A stretch of DNA of 64,000 bases, taken from NCBI GenBank assembly GCA_041397765.1, contig JAWKWA010000003.1, positions 124,001-188,000 on the forward strand. Reading direction: 5' to 3'. Positions 1-9,355 of this stretch are shown here, piece after piece. Made by a program: the position numbers and the translations under genes. The stretch is from JAWKWA01 sp041397765 (lineage in GTDB: Bacteria; Pseudomonadota; Alphaproteobacteria; Rhizobiales; Hyphomicrobiaceae). The notes below the pieces were generated by a model, which was given only the letters and a program-made list of their open reading frames with translations, searched no databases and was not told where the DNA came from. Each line of letters begins with the position of its first letter. Positions within the stretch are counted from its first letter, which is position 1.

Positions 1-171
1 ATCGACGTCGATGCGCTCGGTACCGGTGGCCTCGCCCTCCGCCACCGCCTCGCCAGCGTCCCGACCCTCGTGCTGATGGTCGACGGCCGCGAGATCGCAC
101 GGGTCGAAGGCTATCCCGGCCGCGGCCGGTTCTTCGAGATTCTCGACGTGATGGCCCGCCTCGCGCCGTGA
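1..171 (+). CDS. Thioredoxin-like fold protein, C-terminal part only
   Basis: The window opens inside this gene; 56 residues and the TGA stop at 169-171 are visible. The stretch VPTLVLMVDGREIARVEGYP has the pattern of a thioredoxin-fold domain: a cis-proline (VPT), the beta-strand after it, then a glycine turn and a final helix. The redox-active CxxC, if present, lies upstream of the window. Families with this ending include SoxW/SoxS-like periplasmic thioredoxins. The identification rests on the short fold signature alone. Confidence 0.6.
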   Translation: MDVDALGTGGLALRHRLASVPTLVLMVDGREIARVEGYPGRGRFFEILDVMARLAP

Positions 172-366
172 GCCGGACCGGGCCGGACGCTCCCCGTGCA
201 CATCAGCTATTCCCGACGCGAGGGCGGCAGCGCGCGGCCTGATGCATTTCCGGCCTCGGCGCACTATGATCGGGATCAAGGGAGCGGGCCGACCCGGTGC
301 GTGCCCGGTCCGGCAGGACCGGGAAACAGCGGGCCCCGGCCGGCATGGCGCAAGGGGAAACACCTC

Positions 367-1445
367 ATGGATCGTCGCACCTTCCTGAAGACGACCGGCG
401 GAGCGGCCGGCGCCGTTGCCGCAGGCGGTGTCGGACTGGCCGCGAACGGCGGCGAGGCGGCGGCGGACCAGGCGGCCCCTGCAAAGCCCGCCGTGATATC
501 GGCCCGCCACGAGATCGCGATCGAGGTCCGTCTGCCCGCGGCGGCACCGGTTCTTGGCGAGCTTGCCGGACGCCTGTCCCGCCGTATCGCTCGGATGAGC
601 GCCGGTGCCATCCAACTCGTTCCCCTCGCCGGCATCGACCGGGTTGCGGATGTCGCCATCCTCGACCTCGTCGGCCAGGATCCCGACGCTCCGCTCGCCG
701 ACCGGCTGTTCGCCGGCCTGCCCTTGGATTTTCCGCCCGCGAGCTGCCGGTCTGGCTGTCGCTCGGCGGCGGCCAGACGCTCTGGGACGACAGCGACCGC
801 GCCCGTGGAATGAAGCCGTTCCTCGCGGCCCATCTTGGGCCGGCGCCGGGCATATTCGGGCCGGCGGCGCTCGAGACCCTGGCCGATCTCGACGGCCGGC
901 GGATCGTCGTCGGTGGGCTCGGCGCCCGCATGCTCGAGCTGATCGGCGGCATCGCCCTCGCGCCCGGCTCCACCCCGCCGGTGCGGGCGCGGCCGATGCC
1001 GATCGCTTCGCCGAGGGGTTGTCGCCGCTCGTCGATCTCGCGTCGCGGGTCGCCACCGGCGGCTTGGCTGAGCGGCCCCGGGCTCAACCTTCAGGGCCAT
1101 GCCGTGGCGCTGCGTCTGCCGATCGCGGTTCATGAGGCGCTGGGGGAAGCGGAGGCGGCGATCCTCTCGGCCGCTGTCGCCGAGGAGGCGCGAATCGCGA
1201 CCGAGGAGATGCGCCTTGCCGCCGCCACCGCGCGCATGGCCATGCGCGAGAGCGCGGGCGTGTCGCTGGCGGTCGCCGATCCCGGTCTCGCCGCCGCCCT
1301 CCACGAGGCGAGCCTCGTAGCCCTCGGCGAGCTCGAGAGCGATGGCCGGCTCGCCCGCATCATTGCCAGCCAGCGCGGCTTTCAGGCGTTCCTGCCCGAG
1401 ACGGCGAATGGACGAGGCGCGGTGCCCGTCGCCGCGATGGTCTGA
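367..1445 (+). pseudogene. TRAP-type solute-binding protein with Tat signal, frameshifted
   Basis: The start at 367 gives a twin-arginine signal (MDRRTFLKTTGG, then an Ala/Gly-rich stretch), so the product would be folded and exported to the periplasm. What follows resembles DctP-type substrate-binding proteins of TRAP transporters: an early LAGRLSRRIARMSAGAIQL segment and a central LSLGGGQTLWDDSDRARGMK segment matching the family's gly-gly-gly-x-x-leu/trp region. The protein continues only if the frame changes about three times, near 735, 990 and 1065; the last part ends with a long amphipathic helix (around VAEEARIATEEM). No TRAP membrane subunits (DctQ/DctM) lie nearby. It could be a decayed orphan receptor, or an intact gene damaged by sequence indels, which are common in this window. 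Confidence 0.55.
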
Positions 1446-1636
1446 CCCTGCGTCGGCATCGCGCTTGCAGGAACATGTCGTGACGTGCGTGGCGGCCGCA
1501 TCGCCCAAGGCGGGCGGCCATCTTTCGCGGCCATGCCTCGCCGGCCTGCTGGCGAGCCGGCCGGCATGCCGGACCGCCAACGGATTGAACCGTCGAAGCC
1601 CTTTGCGCGTACCGTGACATGAGACAGGGATCACCC

Positions 1637-4600
1637 ATGACGAAGCGCCGGCCGAGCCTCGACGACAAATACGATCTCGACATCGAGCATGTGCTGCTGA
1701 ACGGCTCCCAGGCGATCGTCCGTCTCATGCTCATGCAACGCGAGCGTGACCGCCGCGCCGGTCTCAACACGGCCGGCTACATCACCGGCTATCGCGGCTC
1801 GCCGATCGCCGGGCTCGAGGGCCAGTTCCGCCGCGCCGAGGGTTTCACGCGCAAAGCCAATATCGTCTTCCGGCCGGGCCTCAACGAGGACCTCGCCGCG
1901 ACCGCCCTATGGGGCACGCAACAAGCCGAGTTGCGCGGCGAGGGCCGCTATGACGGCGTCTTCGGCGTCTGGTACGGCAAGGGTCCGGGCGTCGACCGCT
2001 CGGGCGACGCCTTCCGCCACGCCAATCACGCCGGCACCTCGCGCCACGGCGGCGTGCTGGCGCTGATGGGCGATGATCACACCTGCGAGAGCTCGACGAC
2101 GGCCCATCAGAGCGAATGGGCGTTCATCGACTTCATGATCCCGGTGATCAATCCCGCCGGCGTCCAGGAGATGATCGACTACGGCCTGCACGGCTTCGCC
2201 CTGTCGCGCTATGCCGGCGTCTGGGTCGGCCTCAAATGCGTGAAGGACAATTTCGAATCGACCTCGGTCGTCGCCGCCGGCCTCGATCGGATCAGGCCGG
2301 TTCTACCTGAGGATTTCGCCCTGCCGAAGGGCGGCCTCAACATCCGCCTGCACGACCATCCGGTGGTCCGCGAGGCGCGCCTCCACGACTACAAGCGCGA
2401 TGCCGCCGCCGCCTACGCGCGCGCCAACCGTCTCGACCGGGTGGTCTTCCGTGGCGGACAGACGCCGCGCCTCGGCATCGTCACCACCGGCAAGAGCTAT
2501 CTCGACACCCGCCAGGCGCTCGAGGAGCTCGGCATCGACGAGAAGCGCGCCGCCGATCTCGGCCTCGCGCTCTACAAGGTGGCGATGGTCTGGCCCTTCG
2601 AGCCCAAGGGCTTCCTCGACTTTGCCCGTGACCTCGATCTCCTGATGGTGATCGAGGAGAAGCGCATGATCATCGAGGTCGAGGCCAAGGAGGAACTCTA
2701 TCATCTGGCGAGGCGGCCGGCCGTGGTCGGCAAGCGCGACGAGCAGGGTGAGACGCTGTTTCCGGCCAAGGGCGCGCTCGAGCCGACCATGATCGCGGTC
2801 GAGATCGGCGAGCGTCTCCTGCGCTTCGCCGACGATTCGGCCCTGCGCGAGCGCGTCGCGCGGCTGAAGGCGGTGCGCGCCGCCCGCCCCGAGGGTGGCG
2901 AGATCGCCAGCCGCATCCCCTATTTCTGCGCCGGCTGCCCGCACAACTCGTCGACTGTCGTGCCCGCCGGCGCCCATGCCTATGCCGGCATCGGCTGCCA
3001 CTACATGGCGCAGTGGATGGACCGCTCGACCGAGGGCTTCACCCAGATGGGCGGCGAAGGGGCCAACTGGATCGGCGAGGCGCCGTTCTCCAGCCGCGAT
3101 CACGTCTTCCAGAACCTCGGCGACGGCACCTACATCCATTCCGGCTCGCTCGCCGTCAGGGCCGCCATCGCCTCCGGCGTCAACATCACGTACAAGATCC
3201 TCTACAACGATGCCGTCGCCATGACCGGCGGCCAGCCGCTCGACGGCGGCCACACGCTCTACCAGATCGCGACCGAGATGGCCTCCGAAGGAGCGAAGCG
3301 CGTCGTCGTCGTCTCGGACCAGCCCGAGCGCATCGTCAAATCGGACCTGCCGCCCGGCACCACCGTCCATCACCGCGACGAGCTGATCGCCGTGCAGAAG
3401 GAGCTCGCCGAGATCAAGGGCGTCACCGTCCTCATCTACGAGCAGACCTGTGCGGCCGAGAAGCGTCGCCGCCGCAAGCGCGGCATCCTCGCCGACCCCC
3501 CCAAGCGTGTCTTCATCAACACCGAGGTCTGCGAGGGCTGTGGCGATTGTGGCGTGCAGTCGAACTGCGTGGCGATCCAGCCGGTCGAGACCGCGCTCGG
3601 CCGCAAGCGCATGATCGACCAGTCGGCCTGCAACAAGGACTATTCCTGCCTGAAGGGCTTCTGCCCGAGCTTCGTCACCGTCGAGGGTGGCGGCCTCAGG
3701 AAGCCCGACCGGGGCGACATCGCCCAGGCGCTCGGCAAACTGACGAGCGGCCTCCCCGAGCCGACGCTGCCGGATCTCGAGCGATCCTACGAGGTGCTGA
3801 TCACCGGCGTCGGCGGCACCGGTGTCGTGACCATCTCGGCCGTGCTCGGCGAGGCCGCCTTCATCGACGGCAAGGCCTTCGGCGGCATCGACATGACGGG
3901 CCTTGCCCAGAAGGGCGGCTCGGTCGCCTGTCACACACGCTTTGCCCGCTCGCCCGATCAGATCCATTCGATCCGCGCCGGCATCGAGGGCGCCGATCTG
4001 GTGCTCGGCTGCGATCTCGTGGTCAGCGCGTCCAACAAGGTATTGGAGACGATCCGGCCCGGCCATACCGCGGCCGTCGTCAATATGCACGACGCCGTCA
4101 CCGGCGAGTTCACGCGCAATCCGGACCTGCGCCTGCCTCAGCGCCGCATGATGAACGCCATCGAGCAGCGCATCGGTGCTGGCGGCCACTCGACCTTCAT
4201 CGACGCCAATGACTACGGCGTCCGCCTGTTCGGCGACACCATCGCCGCCAACATGCTGCTGCTCGGCCTTGCCTATCAGAAAGGGCTGGTGCCGGTCGGC
4301 GCCGAGGCGATCGAGCAGGCGATCGGCCTCAATGGCGTGGCGGTCCGCATGAACACCAGCGCCTTCCGTGTCGGCCGGCTGCTCGCGGTCGATCGCGCCG
4401 CCGTCGACCGGCTTGCCAAGCGCGAGGCCGCCCCCAAGCAGACCACCGAGGCGGCCGCGACGCCTGGCCTCGATGAGCTGAAGGGAGATCGCGCGCGCCG
4501 CCTCACCGCCTATCAGGACGCCCGCTGGGCCGCCCGCTATCTGGCCGGCGTCGAGGCGATCGCGGCGGCCGAGCGCGAGCGGGCGCCCGGTCGCAGCGGT

Positions 4601-5133
4601 CTTGCCGAGACGGCGGCGCAAGGTCTCTACAAGCTGATGTCCTACAAGGACGAGTACGAGGTCGCCCGGCTTCACGTCGATCCGGCCTTCCGCCGTGCGC
4701 TCGCCGAGCAGTTCGAGGGCGATTTCCGCCTCGCCTACCATCTCGCGCCGTCGCTTTTTGCTGCCGTCGATCCCGAGACCGGCCGGCCGCGCAAGGTCCG
4801 CTATGGTGGCTGGATGACAGCCGTCTTCCATGTGCTGGCGAGCCTCAAGGGGCTGCGTGGAACGGCATTCGACATCTTCGGGCGGAGCCCCGAGCGGCGC
4901 GCCGAGCGCGCGGCGATTGCCCGCTACGAGGCGCTGCTCGCCGAGATCGCCGGCAAGCTCACGCCCGCCAATCATGCGGTCGCGCAGCGTTGCTGGCGCT
5001 TCCCTTGTCGGTCAAGGGCTTCGGTCCGGTGAAGGCGAAGAACGCCGAGAGGGCGGCGAGCGAGGAGGAAGTTCTCCTCGAGACCTTCCGCAATCCGGCG
5101 AGCGTTCCGGCCGGACGGGCCGCCGCCGAATGA
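1637..5133 (+). CDS. Indolepyruvate/2-oxoacid:ferredoxin oxidoreductase, fused subunits
   Basis: This enzyme oxidatively decarboxylates aryl- or branched-chain 2-oxoacids to acyl-CoA with ferredoxin as electron acceptor, using thiamine diphosphate. The roughly 1,160-residue product joins what are separate alpha and beta subunits in archaea, the usual proteobacterial form. Seen: an N-terminal pyrimidine-binding domain (GYITGYRGSPIAGLE), the TPP region (GIGCHYMAQWMD, then GGEGANWIG), a ferredoxin-type cluster (CEGCGDCGVQSNC, then CLKGFCP), and the gamma domain (ITGVGGTGVVT). The ATG at 1637 is preferred to 1619 because an ACAGGGA ribosome site precedes it. The reading frame is lost near 4985; in the next frame the product continues (LPLSVKGFGPVKAKNAERAA) to a TGA at 5131, which overlaps the Nudix start as ATGA. 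A one-base indel is the likely explanation. Confidence 0.88.
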
Positions 5134-5582
5134 GCACGAAGCGGCGCGGCCGCAGGCCTGTCACGCCGCTCCTCACCGCCGACTGCGTCGCCTTCGACCG
5201 CAAGGGGCGTGTGCTCCTGATCCGCCGGGGTCGGCCGCCCTTTGCCGGCAGCTACGCGCTTCCCGGCGGCTTCGTCGATCCGGGCGAGACGGTCGAGGCG
5301 GCCTGCGCGCGCGAGTTTCGCGAGGAGACCGGCCTCGAGGCTGGCCGCCTCAGGCTCGTCGGCGTTTGGTCCGGTCCCGATCGCGATCCCCGCGGGCCCA
5401 CCGCCACCGTCGCTTTCATGACCGTCATCGCCGGCCGCGCCCCACGCGCCGGTGACGATGCCGCGGCCGCCGGCTGGATCGAGGATTGGCGCCGTCAGCC
5501 GCTCGCATTCGATCATGCCGAGATCATCGCCGCCGCCGCGCGCCAGCGCGCCCGCGAGCGCCGGCCCACGCGCTCGCCCTGA
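5130..5582 (+). CDS. Nudix hydrolase
   Basis: A 150-residue Nudix-superfamily pyrophosphohydrolase. The Nudix box is complete: GGFVDPGETVEAAC followed by AREFREETGLE, giving the G-x5-E-x7-REUXEE-x-GU pattern that binds the catalytic divalent metal. The beta-strand before it (ALPGG) and the preceding LLIRRGRPPFAGSYALPGG resemble the ADP-ribose pyrophosphatase / NUDT group, but the substrate cannot be set from sequence. Its ATG overlaps the stop of the upstream oxidoreductase (ATGA), so translation is probably coupled. The C-terminal 20 residues are Arg/Ala-rich. Confidence 0.88.
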   Translation: MSTKRRGRRPVTPLLTADCVAFDRKGRVLLIRRGRPPFAGSYALPGGFVDPGETVEAACAREFREETGLEAGRLRLVGVWSGPDRDPRGPTATVAFMTVIAGRAPRAGDDAAAAGWIEDWRRQPLAFDHAEIIAAAARQRARERRPTRSP

Positions 5583-5790
5583 CGCGCCGCCAAACCCCCG
5601 CAAGACGAGTGCGGTCCTCGATCGGCCAGACCTGCAACCCGCGACACAACCAAAGGTTGCAAAACTCTCTCCGGCAATGCAACCTGCGATTTAGCGACGA
5701 GTCGGGATGCACGCGCCCATTCCTCCGGCGGGGTGACCGGACGGATCGGTGCGGCGGATCGGGGCAAAGGCTGAGGAGGCGGACCGCGCC
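5583..5790 (+). promoter_or_regulatory. Inverted half-sites GGTTGCA / TGCAACC upstream of the receiver gene
   Basis: This 208-base gap holds three copies of the same 7-mer: TGCAACC near 5634-5640, GGTTGCA at 5655-5661 and TGCAACC at 5678-5684. The last two form an inverted repeat with a 16-base spacer. The gap is less GC-rich than its neighbours and precedes the receiver-like gene, so a regulator-binding role is plausible. No clear -35/-10 pair was assigned. Confidence 0.35.
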
Positions 5791-6279
5791 ATGGGGGATC
5801 TCCGCAGCACGTCGGGCGCCGATCACCTGCGCAGGCTCAGTCAGGTCCGGCGGCGCCAGCACGCCGCGCCTGCTCTCGAGACCGTGCTGATCGTTGCTCC
5901 GGACGCCGCCGAGACCGCCAGCCTCACCGCCATGATCCGCGTTGTCGCCGGCTACTCGGTCCGCGTGATCGCCGTCGCGACGCTCGGCAGCGCCGTGGAT
6001 ACGCTGGGTGTCGAGCGCCCGGATCTCGTCGTGCTCGACGACCGCCTGCAGCGCGACGGCGTCGGGGGCGTACGGATCTTCCGCCAGATCGGCTATCGCG
6101 GCGCCGTGGCCGTCGTCTCCCGCTCGCCCGACCGCCACCGCCGCCAGCGGCTCGCCGCGGCCGGCGCCTCGGCTGTGCTCGACCGCGCCGGGCTTCATCC
6201 GATGGACTTGATCGAGATCGTGCTCGCCAGGCCCCCGCTGCGCCGCACGGTGTCGCCGACGCGCATCGCCGCCGAGTGA
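5791..6279 (+). CDS. Stand-alone receiver-like (pseudo-receiver) protein
   Basis: A 162-residue protein with one CheY-like receiver fold and no output domain. The start at 5791 follows an AGGAGG site 11 bases upstream. After about 30 basic residues, the beta1 strand ETVLIVAPDAAE stands where receivers normally carry the acidic pair DD. The phospho-acceptor aspartate position is kept (PDLVVLDDRLQRDG), a serine fills the Thr/Ser position (AVVSRSPD), but the conserved lysine of the YLxKP motif is replaced by arginine (AVLDRAG). With the acidic pocket and the lysine missing, normal Mg-dependent phosphorylation is doubtful. It has no histidine kinase neighbour. Confidence 0.65.
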   Translation: MGDLRSTSGADHLRRLSQVRRRQHAAPALETVLIVAPDAAETASLTAMIRVVAGYSVRVIAVATLGSAVDTLGVERPDLVVLDDRLQRDGVGGVRIFRQIGYRGAVAVVSRSPDRHRRQRLAAAGASAVLDRAGLHPMDLIEIVLARPPLRRTVSPTRIAAE

Positions 6280-6442
6280 GCGTCATTCCCGCCCCGGCGG
6301 TCGGCCCGGCATAGAGCGGCCTTCCGGCACGCCCCCTCCCTGTCTATCCTCGTCCCGCCGATCCGTTCGGGCGGCGTCGCCAGCTCGTGGCGGCGCAGGC
6401 GCCGCACCGCTTCGTGGACACAGCCGGCGACAGGGGGAAGGC

Positions 6443-7579
6443 ATGGCCTACGATCTCGTCTTGAAAGGTGGCCGTGTGGTCGATCCCTCCCAGGGGCTCG
6501 ACGAGAAGGCCGACGTGGCGTTCGCGGCAGGCAAGGTCGCCGCCGTCGGCCCTCGCCTCGACACGGCCGGTGCCGAGAGCCGCGACGTGACGGGCCTCAT
6601 CGTGACGCCGGGCCTCATCGACATGCATACCCATGTCTATTGGGGCGGCACCTCGCTCTCGATCGATGCCGAGGCCTTCGCGCGTGCGAGCGGCGTCACC
6701 ACCGCCATCGACACCGGCTCGGCTGGTCCCGGCAATTTCATGGGCTTCCGCCGCCATGTCATCGAGCGCTCGGCGGTGCGCATCCTCGCCTATCTCCATG
6801 TCAGCCATTCCGGCATCTATGGCTTCCACCGCAACGTCATGGTCGGCGAGAGCGCCGACATCAACATGCTCGACCCGCAGATGGCGGTCGAGGTCGCCGA
6901 GGCCAATCGCGACGTCATCGTCGGCATCAAGATCCGTGTCTGCCGGCACGCTTCGGGCGACCAGGGCATCGAGCCATTGAAGATCGCGCTCGAGGTCGCC
7001 GATGCGACCGGCCTGCCGCTGATGGCCCATGTCGGCGAGGCACCGCCCTCCTATCAGGAGGTGGCGAGCCTGCTCAGGCCGGGCGACGTGCTGACCCACG
7101 CCTTTCGACCCTTCCCCAACTGCCCGGCCCGCGCGCAAGGCACCATCTGGCCGGCCGTTCTCGAGGCGCGCAAGCGGGGCGTCCTCTTCGACATCGGCCA
7201 CGGCATGGGCTCGTTCTCTTTCCGCACCGCCCGCGCCATGCTGGCGAACGGCTTCCGGCCCGACACCATCTCCTCCGACATCCATGTTCTGTGCATCGAC
7301 GGGCCGGCCTTCGACCAGGTGACGACCCTCTCGAAATTCCTCTGCCTCGGCATGGGCTTGTCGGAGGTGATCGCCGCCTCGACCGTCAATGCCGCGATGG
7401 CGCTGAAGCGCCCCGAACTCGGCAGCCTGAAGCCCGGCTCGGTCGGCGATGCCACGCTGCTCTCGCTCGACGAGGGCCGTTTCGACTATGTCGACGTCGT
7501 CGGCGAGCATCTTGAGGGCGACCGCCGGCTGACGAGCCGCGGCGTCGTGATCGCCGGAAGCTGGTGGCATCCGCGCTGA
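6443..7579 (+). CDS. Amidohydrolase/deacetylase-family metallohydrolase
   Basis: A 378-residue TIM-barrel amidohydrolase related to dihydroorotase and D-hydantoinase. The N-terminal beta-sandwich (YDLVLKGGRVVDPSQGLDE) leads into the metal-binding HxH on strand 1 (GLIDMHTHVYWG). Further metal ligands are likely in AYLHVSHSGIYG, LPLMAHVGE and the late SSDIHVL. The C-terminal KPGSVGDATLLSLDEG segment closes the sandwich. The closest known group is the 'amidohydrolase/deacetylase family metallohydrolase', whose substrates are mostly unassigned N-acyl or cyclic amides. The ATG is preceded by AGGGGGAAGG. It sits alone between the receiver gene and trkH. Confidence 0.82.
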   Translation: MAYDLVLKGGRVVDPSQGLDEKADVAFAAGKVAAVGPRLDTAGAESRDVTGLIVTPGLIDMHTHVYWGGTSLSIDAEAFARASGVTTAIDTGSAGPGNFMGFRRHVIERSAVRILAYLHVSHSGIYGFHRNVMVGESADINMLDPQMAVEVAEANRDVIVGIKIRVCRHASGDQGIEPLKIALEVADATGLPLMAHVGEAPPSYQEVASLLRPGDVLTHAFRPFPNCPARAQGTIWPAVLEARKRGVLFDIGHGMGSFSFRTARAMLANGFRPDTISSDIHVLCIDGPAFDQVTTLSKFLCLGMGLSEVIAASTVNAAMALKRPELGSLKPGSVGDATLLSLDEGRFDYVDVVGEHLEGDRRLTSRGVVIAGSWWHPR

Positions 7580-7780
7580 GCGGCACCCTCCCCGGCCGAC
7601 GTCAACCAACTGCGCGTCCAAGCTTCGTGACGCGCGCCGAAGCAGTCTATGATGGCTGGACCACCGGACGTGATTCCGCGGACGGCAGGTGGCGCCTTCG
7701 TCCCGCGCTGCGCCGCCTCCCTCGACCCTGCCGCCTTCGCTCCACCGCGAGAGAGCCTGAAGCAATCGGGAACGCCTGAC

Positions 7781-9223
7781 ATGATCAACGGTCGCCTGAT
7801 CGGCCAGGTTCTGGGTCTCATCCTCTGCGCGCTCTCCGCCGCCATGCTGGTGCCGGCCATGATCGACGCCTCCGTCGGCCATGCGGACTGGCAGATCTTC
7901 CTCGTCTCCAGCGTCATCGTCGGCTATCTCGGCGCGTCGCTGTCCTTCGCCACCCGCTACGAAGGGCGGCGCAACATGACGATCCGCGACGCCTTCCTCA
8001 TCACCGCGAGCTGCTGGATCGTCATCCCCGCCTTCGCCGCCATTCCCTTCATCGGCCGCGGCTATTCGGTGACGGACGGCTATTTCGAGGCGATGTCGGG
8101 CCTGACGACGACCGGCTCGACGATCATGAGCGGGCTCGACGACATGCCGCCCGGCGTGCTCGTCTGGCGCGCCATGCTGCAATGGATCGGCGGCGTCGGC
8201 ATCATCGTCATGGCCATGGTCATGCTACCGATGCTGAGGATCGGCGGCATGCAGCTCTTCCTGACCGAGAGCTCCGACAAGGGAGCGAAGGTGGTGGCCC
8301 AGTCCTTCGCCCTCGTCGTCAGGCTGATGCTGGTCTATTTCGGCATGACCTTCGCCTGCGCCGGGCTCTACTACGCCTTCGGCATGTCCGGGTTCGACGC
8401 CATCTGCCACGCGCTGACCACGCTTTCGACCGGCGGCTTCTCCACCCATGACAGCTCTTTCCTCTATTTCAAGAGCGTGCCGCTCGACTGGGTCGCGGTG
8501 ATCTTCATGCTCGCTGGCAGCCTGCCCTTCACCGGCTATGTCCGGGTGCTCGGCGGCGATCCCATGGCCATGTGGCGGCTGCCCGAGGTGCGCGGTCTCG
8601 TCATGCTGCTCGCCGCCGTCAGCATCGTCATGGCGGTGTGGCTGAGCTTCCACCTCAACGTCAGCTTCGTCGCCGCGCTGCGCTTCACCGCCTTCAATGT
8701 CGTCTCGGTGGTCTCGACCACCGGCTTCATGGACACCGACTATCTCGGCTGGGGGCCGCAGGTCTTCGGCGTCTTCCTCGTCCTCACCTTTCTCGGCGGC
8801 TGCACCGGCTCGACGGCGGGCGGCATGAAGATGCTGCGCCTGCAGGTCCTGCGGCTGATGCTGAATGCCCAGGTGCACCGTCTCATCAGCCCCCACCGCG
8901 TGGTCAGGCGCACCTATGCCGGGCGTGTCATCTCCGAGGAGGTGCTGCAGTCGGTGATGGCATTCCTCGCCGCCTATCTGGGAGCGACGGCCCTGCTCAC
9001 CATCGCCGTCTCCGCCCTCGGCATCGACCTCGTGACCGCGCTGACCGCGGTCGTCACGGCGATCGGGAATGTCGGCCCGGGGCTCGGCGACATCATCGGG
9101 CCGACCGGCAATTTCGCCGCCATGCCCGACGCCGCCAAATGGCTGCTGGCGCTCGCCATGATGCTCGGCCGCCTCGAGCTCTTCACCATCCTCGTACTGC
9201 TCGTCCCGGCCTTCTGGCGCTGA
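7781..9223 (+). CDS. trkH: TrkH-family potassium uptake protein
   Basis: An inner-membrane K+ translocating subunit of the Trk/Ktr type, 480 residues. It has the fourfold repeat of membrane-P-loop-membrane units; the four filter strands with their glycines are seen as LTTTGSTIMSG, TTLSTGGFSTHD, VVSTTGFMDTD and TAIGNVGPG. The ATG at 7781 is chosen because the upstream in-frame extension to 7649 has no membrane or conserved character. The cytosolic NAD-binding partner TrkA is not in the window and must be encoded elsewhere. Confidence 0.9.
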   Translation: MINGRLIGQVLGLILCALSAAMLVPAMIDASVGHADWQIFLVSSVIVGYLGASLSFATRYEGRRNMTIRDAFLITASCWIVIPAFAAIPFIGRGYSVTDGYFEAMSGLTTTGSTIMSGLDDMPPGVLVWRAMLQWIGGVGIIVMAMVMLPMLRIGGMQLFLTESSDKGAKVVAQSFALVVRLMLVYFGMTFACAGLYYAFGMSGFDAICHALTTLSTGGFSTHDSSFLYFKSVPLDWVAVIFMLAGSLPFTGYVRVLGGDPMAMWRLPEVRGLVMLLAAVSIVMAVWLSFHLNVSFVAALRFTAFNVVSVVSTTGFMDTDYLGWGPQVFGVFLVLTFLGGCTGSTAGGMKMLRLQVLRLMLNAQVHRLISPHRVVRRTYAGRVISEEVLQSVMAFLAAYLGATALLTIAVSALGIDLVTALTAVVTAIGNVGPGLGDIIGPTGNFAAMPDAAKWLLALAMMLGRLELFTILVLLVPAFWR

Positions 9224-9246
9224 GGCCGCGCGGGCGCGTCTCCCCG

Positions 9247-9273
9247 CGCCAACTGGCCCGACGGAAGTTGGCG
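9247..9273. promoter_or_regulatory. Inverted repeat upstream of mmsA
   Basis: Perfect 8-base arms CGCCAACT (9247-9254) and AGTTGGCG (9266-9273) are separated by 11 bases, about 80 bases before the mmsA start. Spacing and position suit a dimeric repressor operator, but the site follows trkH closely and lacks a T-run, so a weak terminator cannot be excluded. Confidence 0.3.
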
Positions 9274-9355
9274 AACTGCCCACTGGATAAAGCCTCGGGG
9301 CGCTCCTAGTATGCGCGCCGAACCCCGTTTTTTCAGCATCATCATCGAGGGCATC

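Noticed and set aside
2303..4975. An 890-residue minus-strand open frame
   Set aside because: It is the antisense of the 2-oxoacid oxidoreductase gene, rich in Ala/Gly/Asp/Arg/His and without any family motif.
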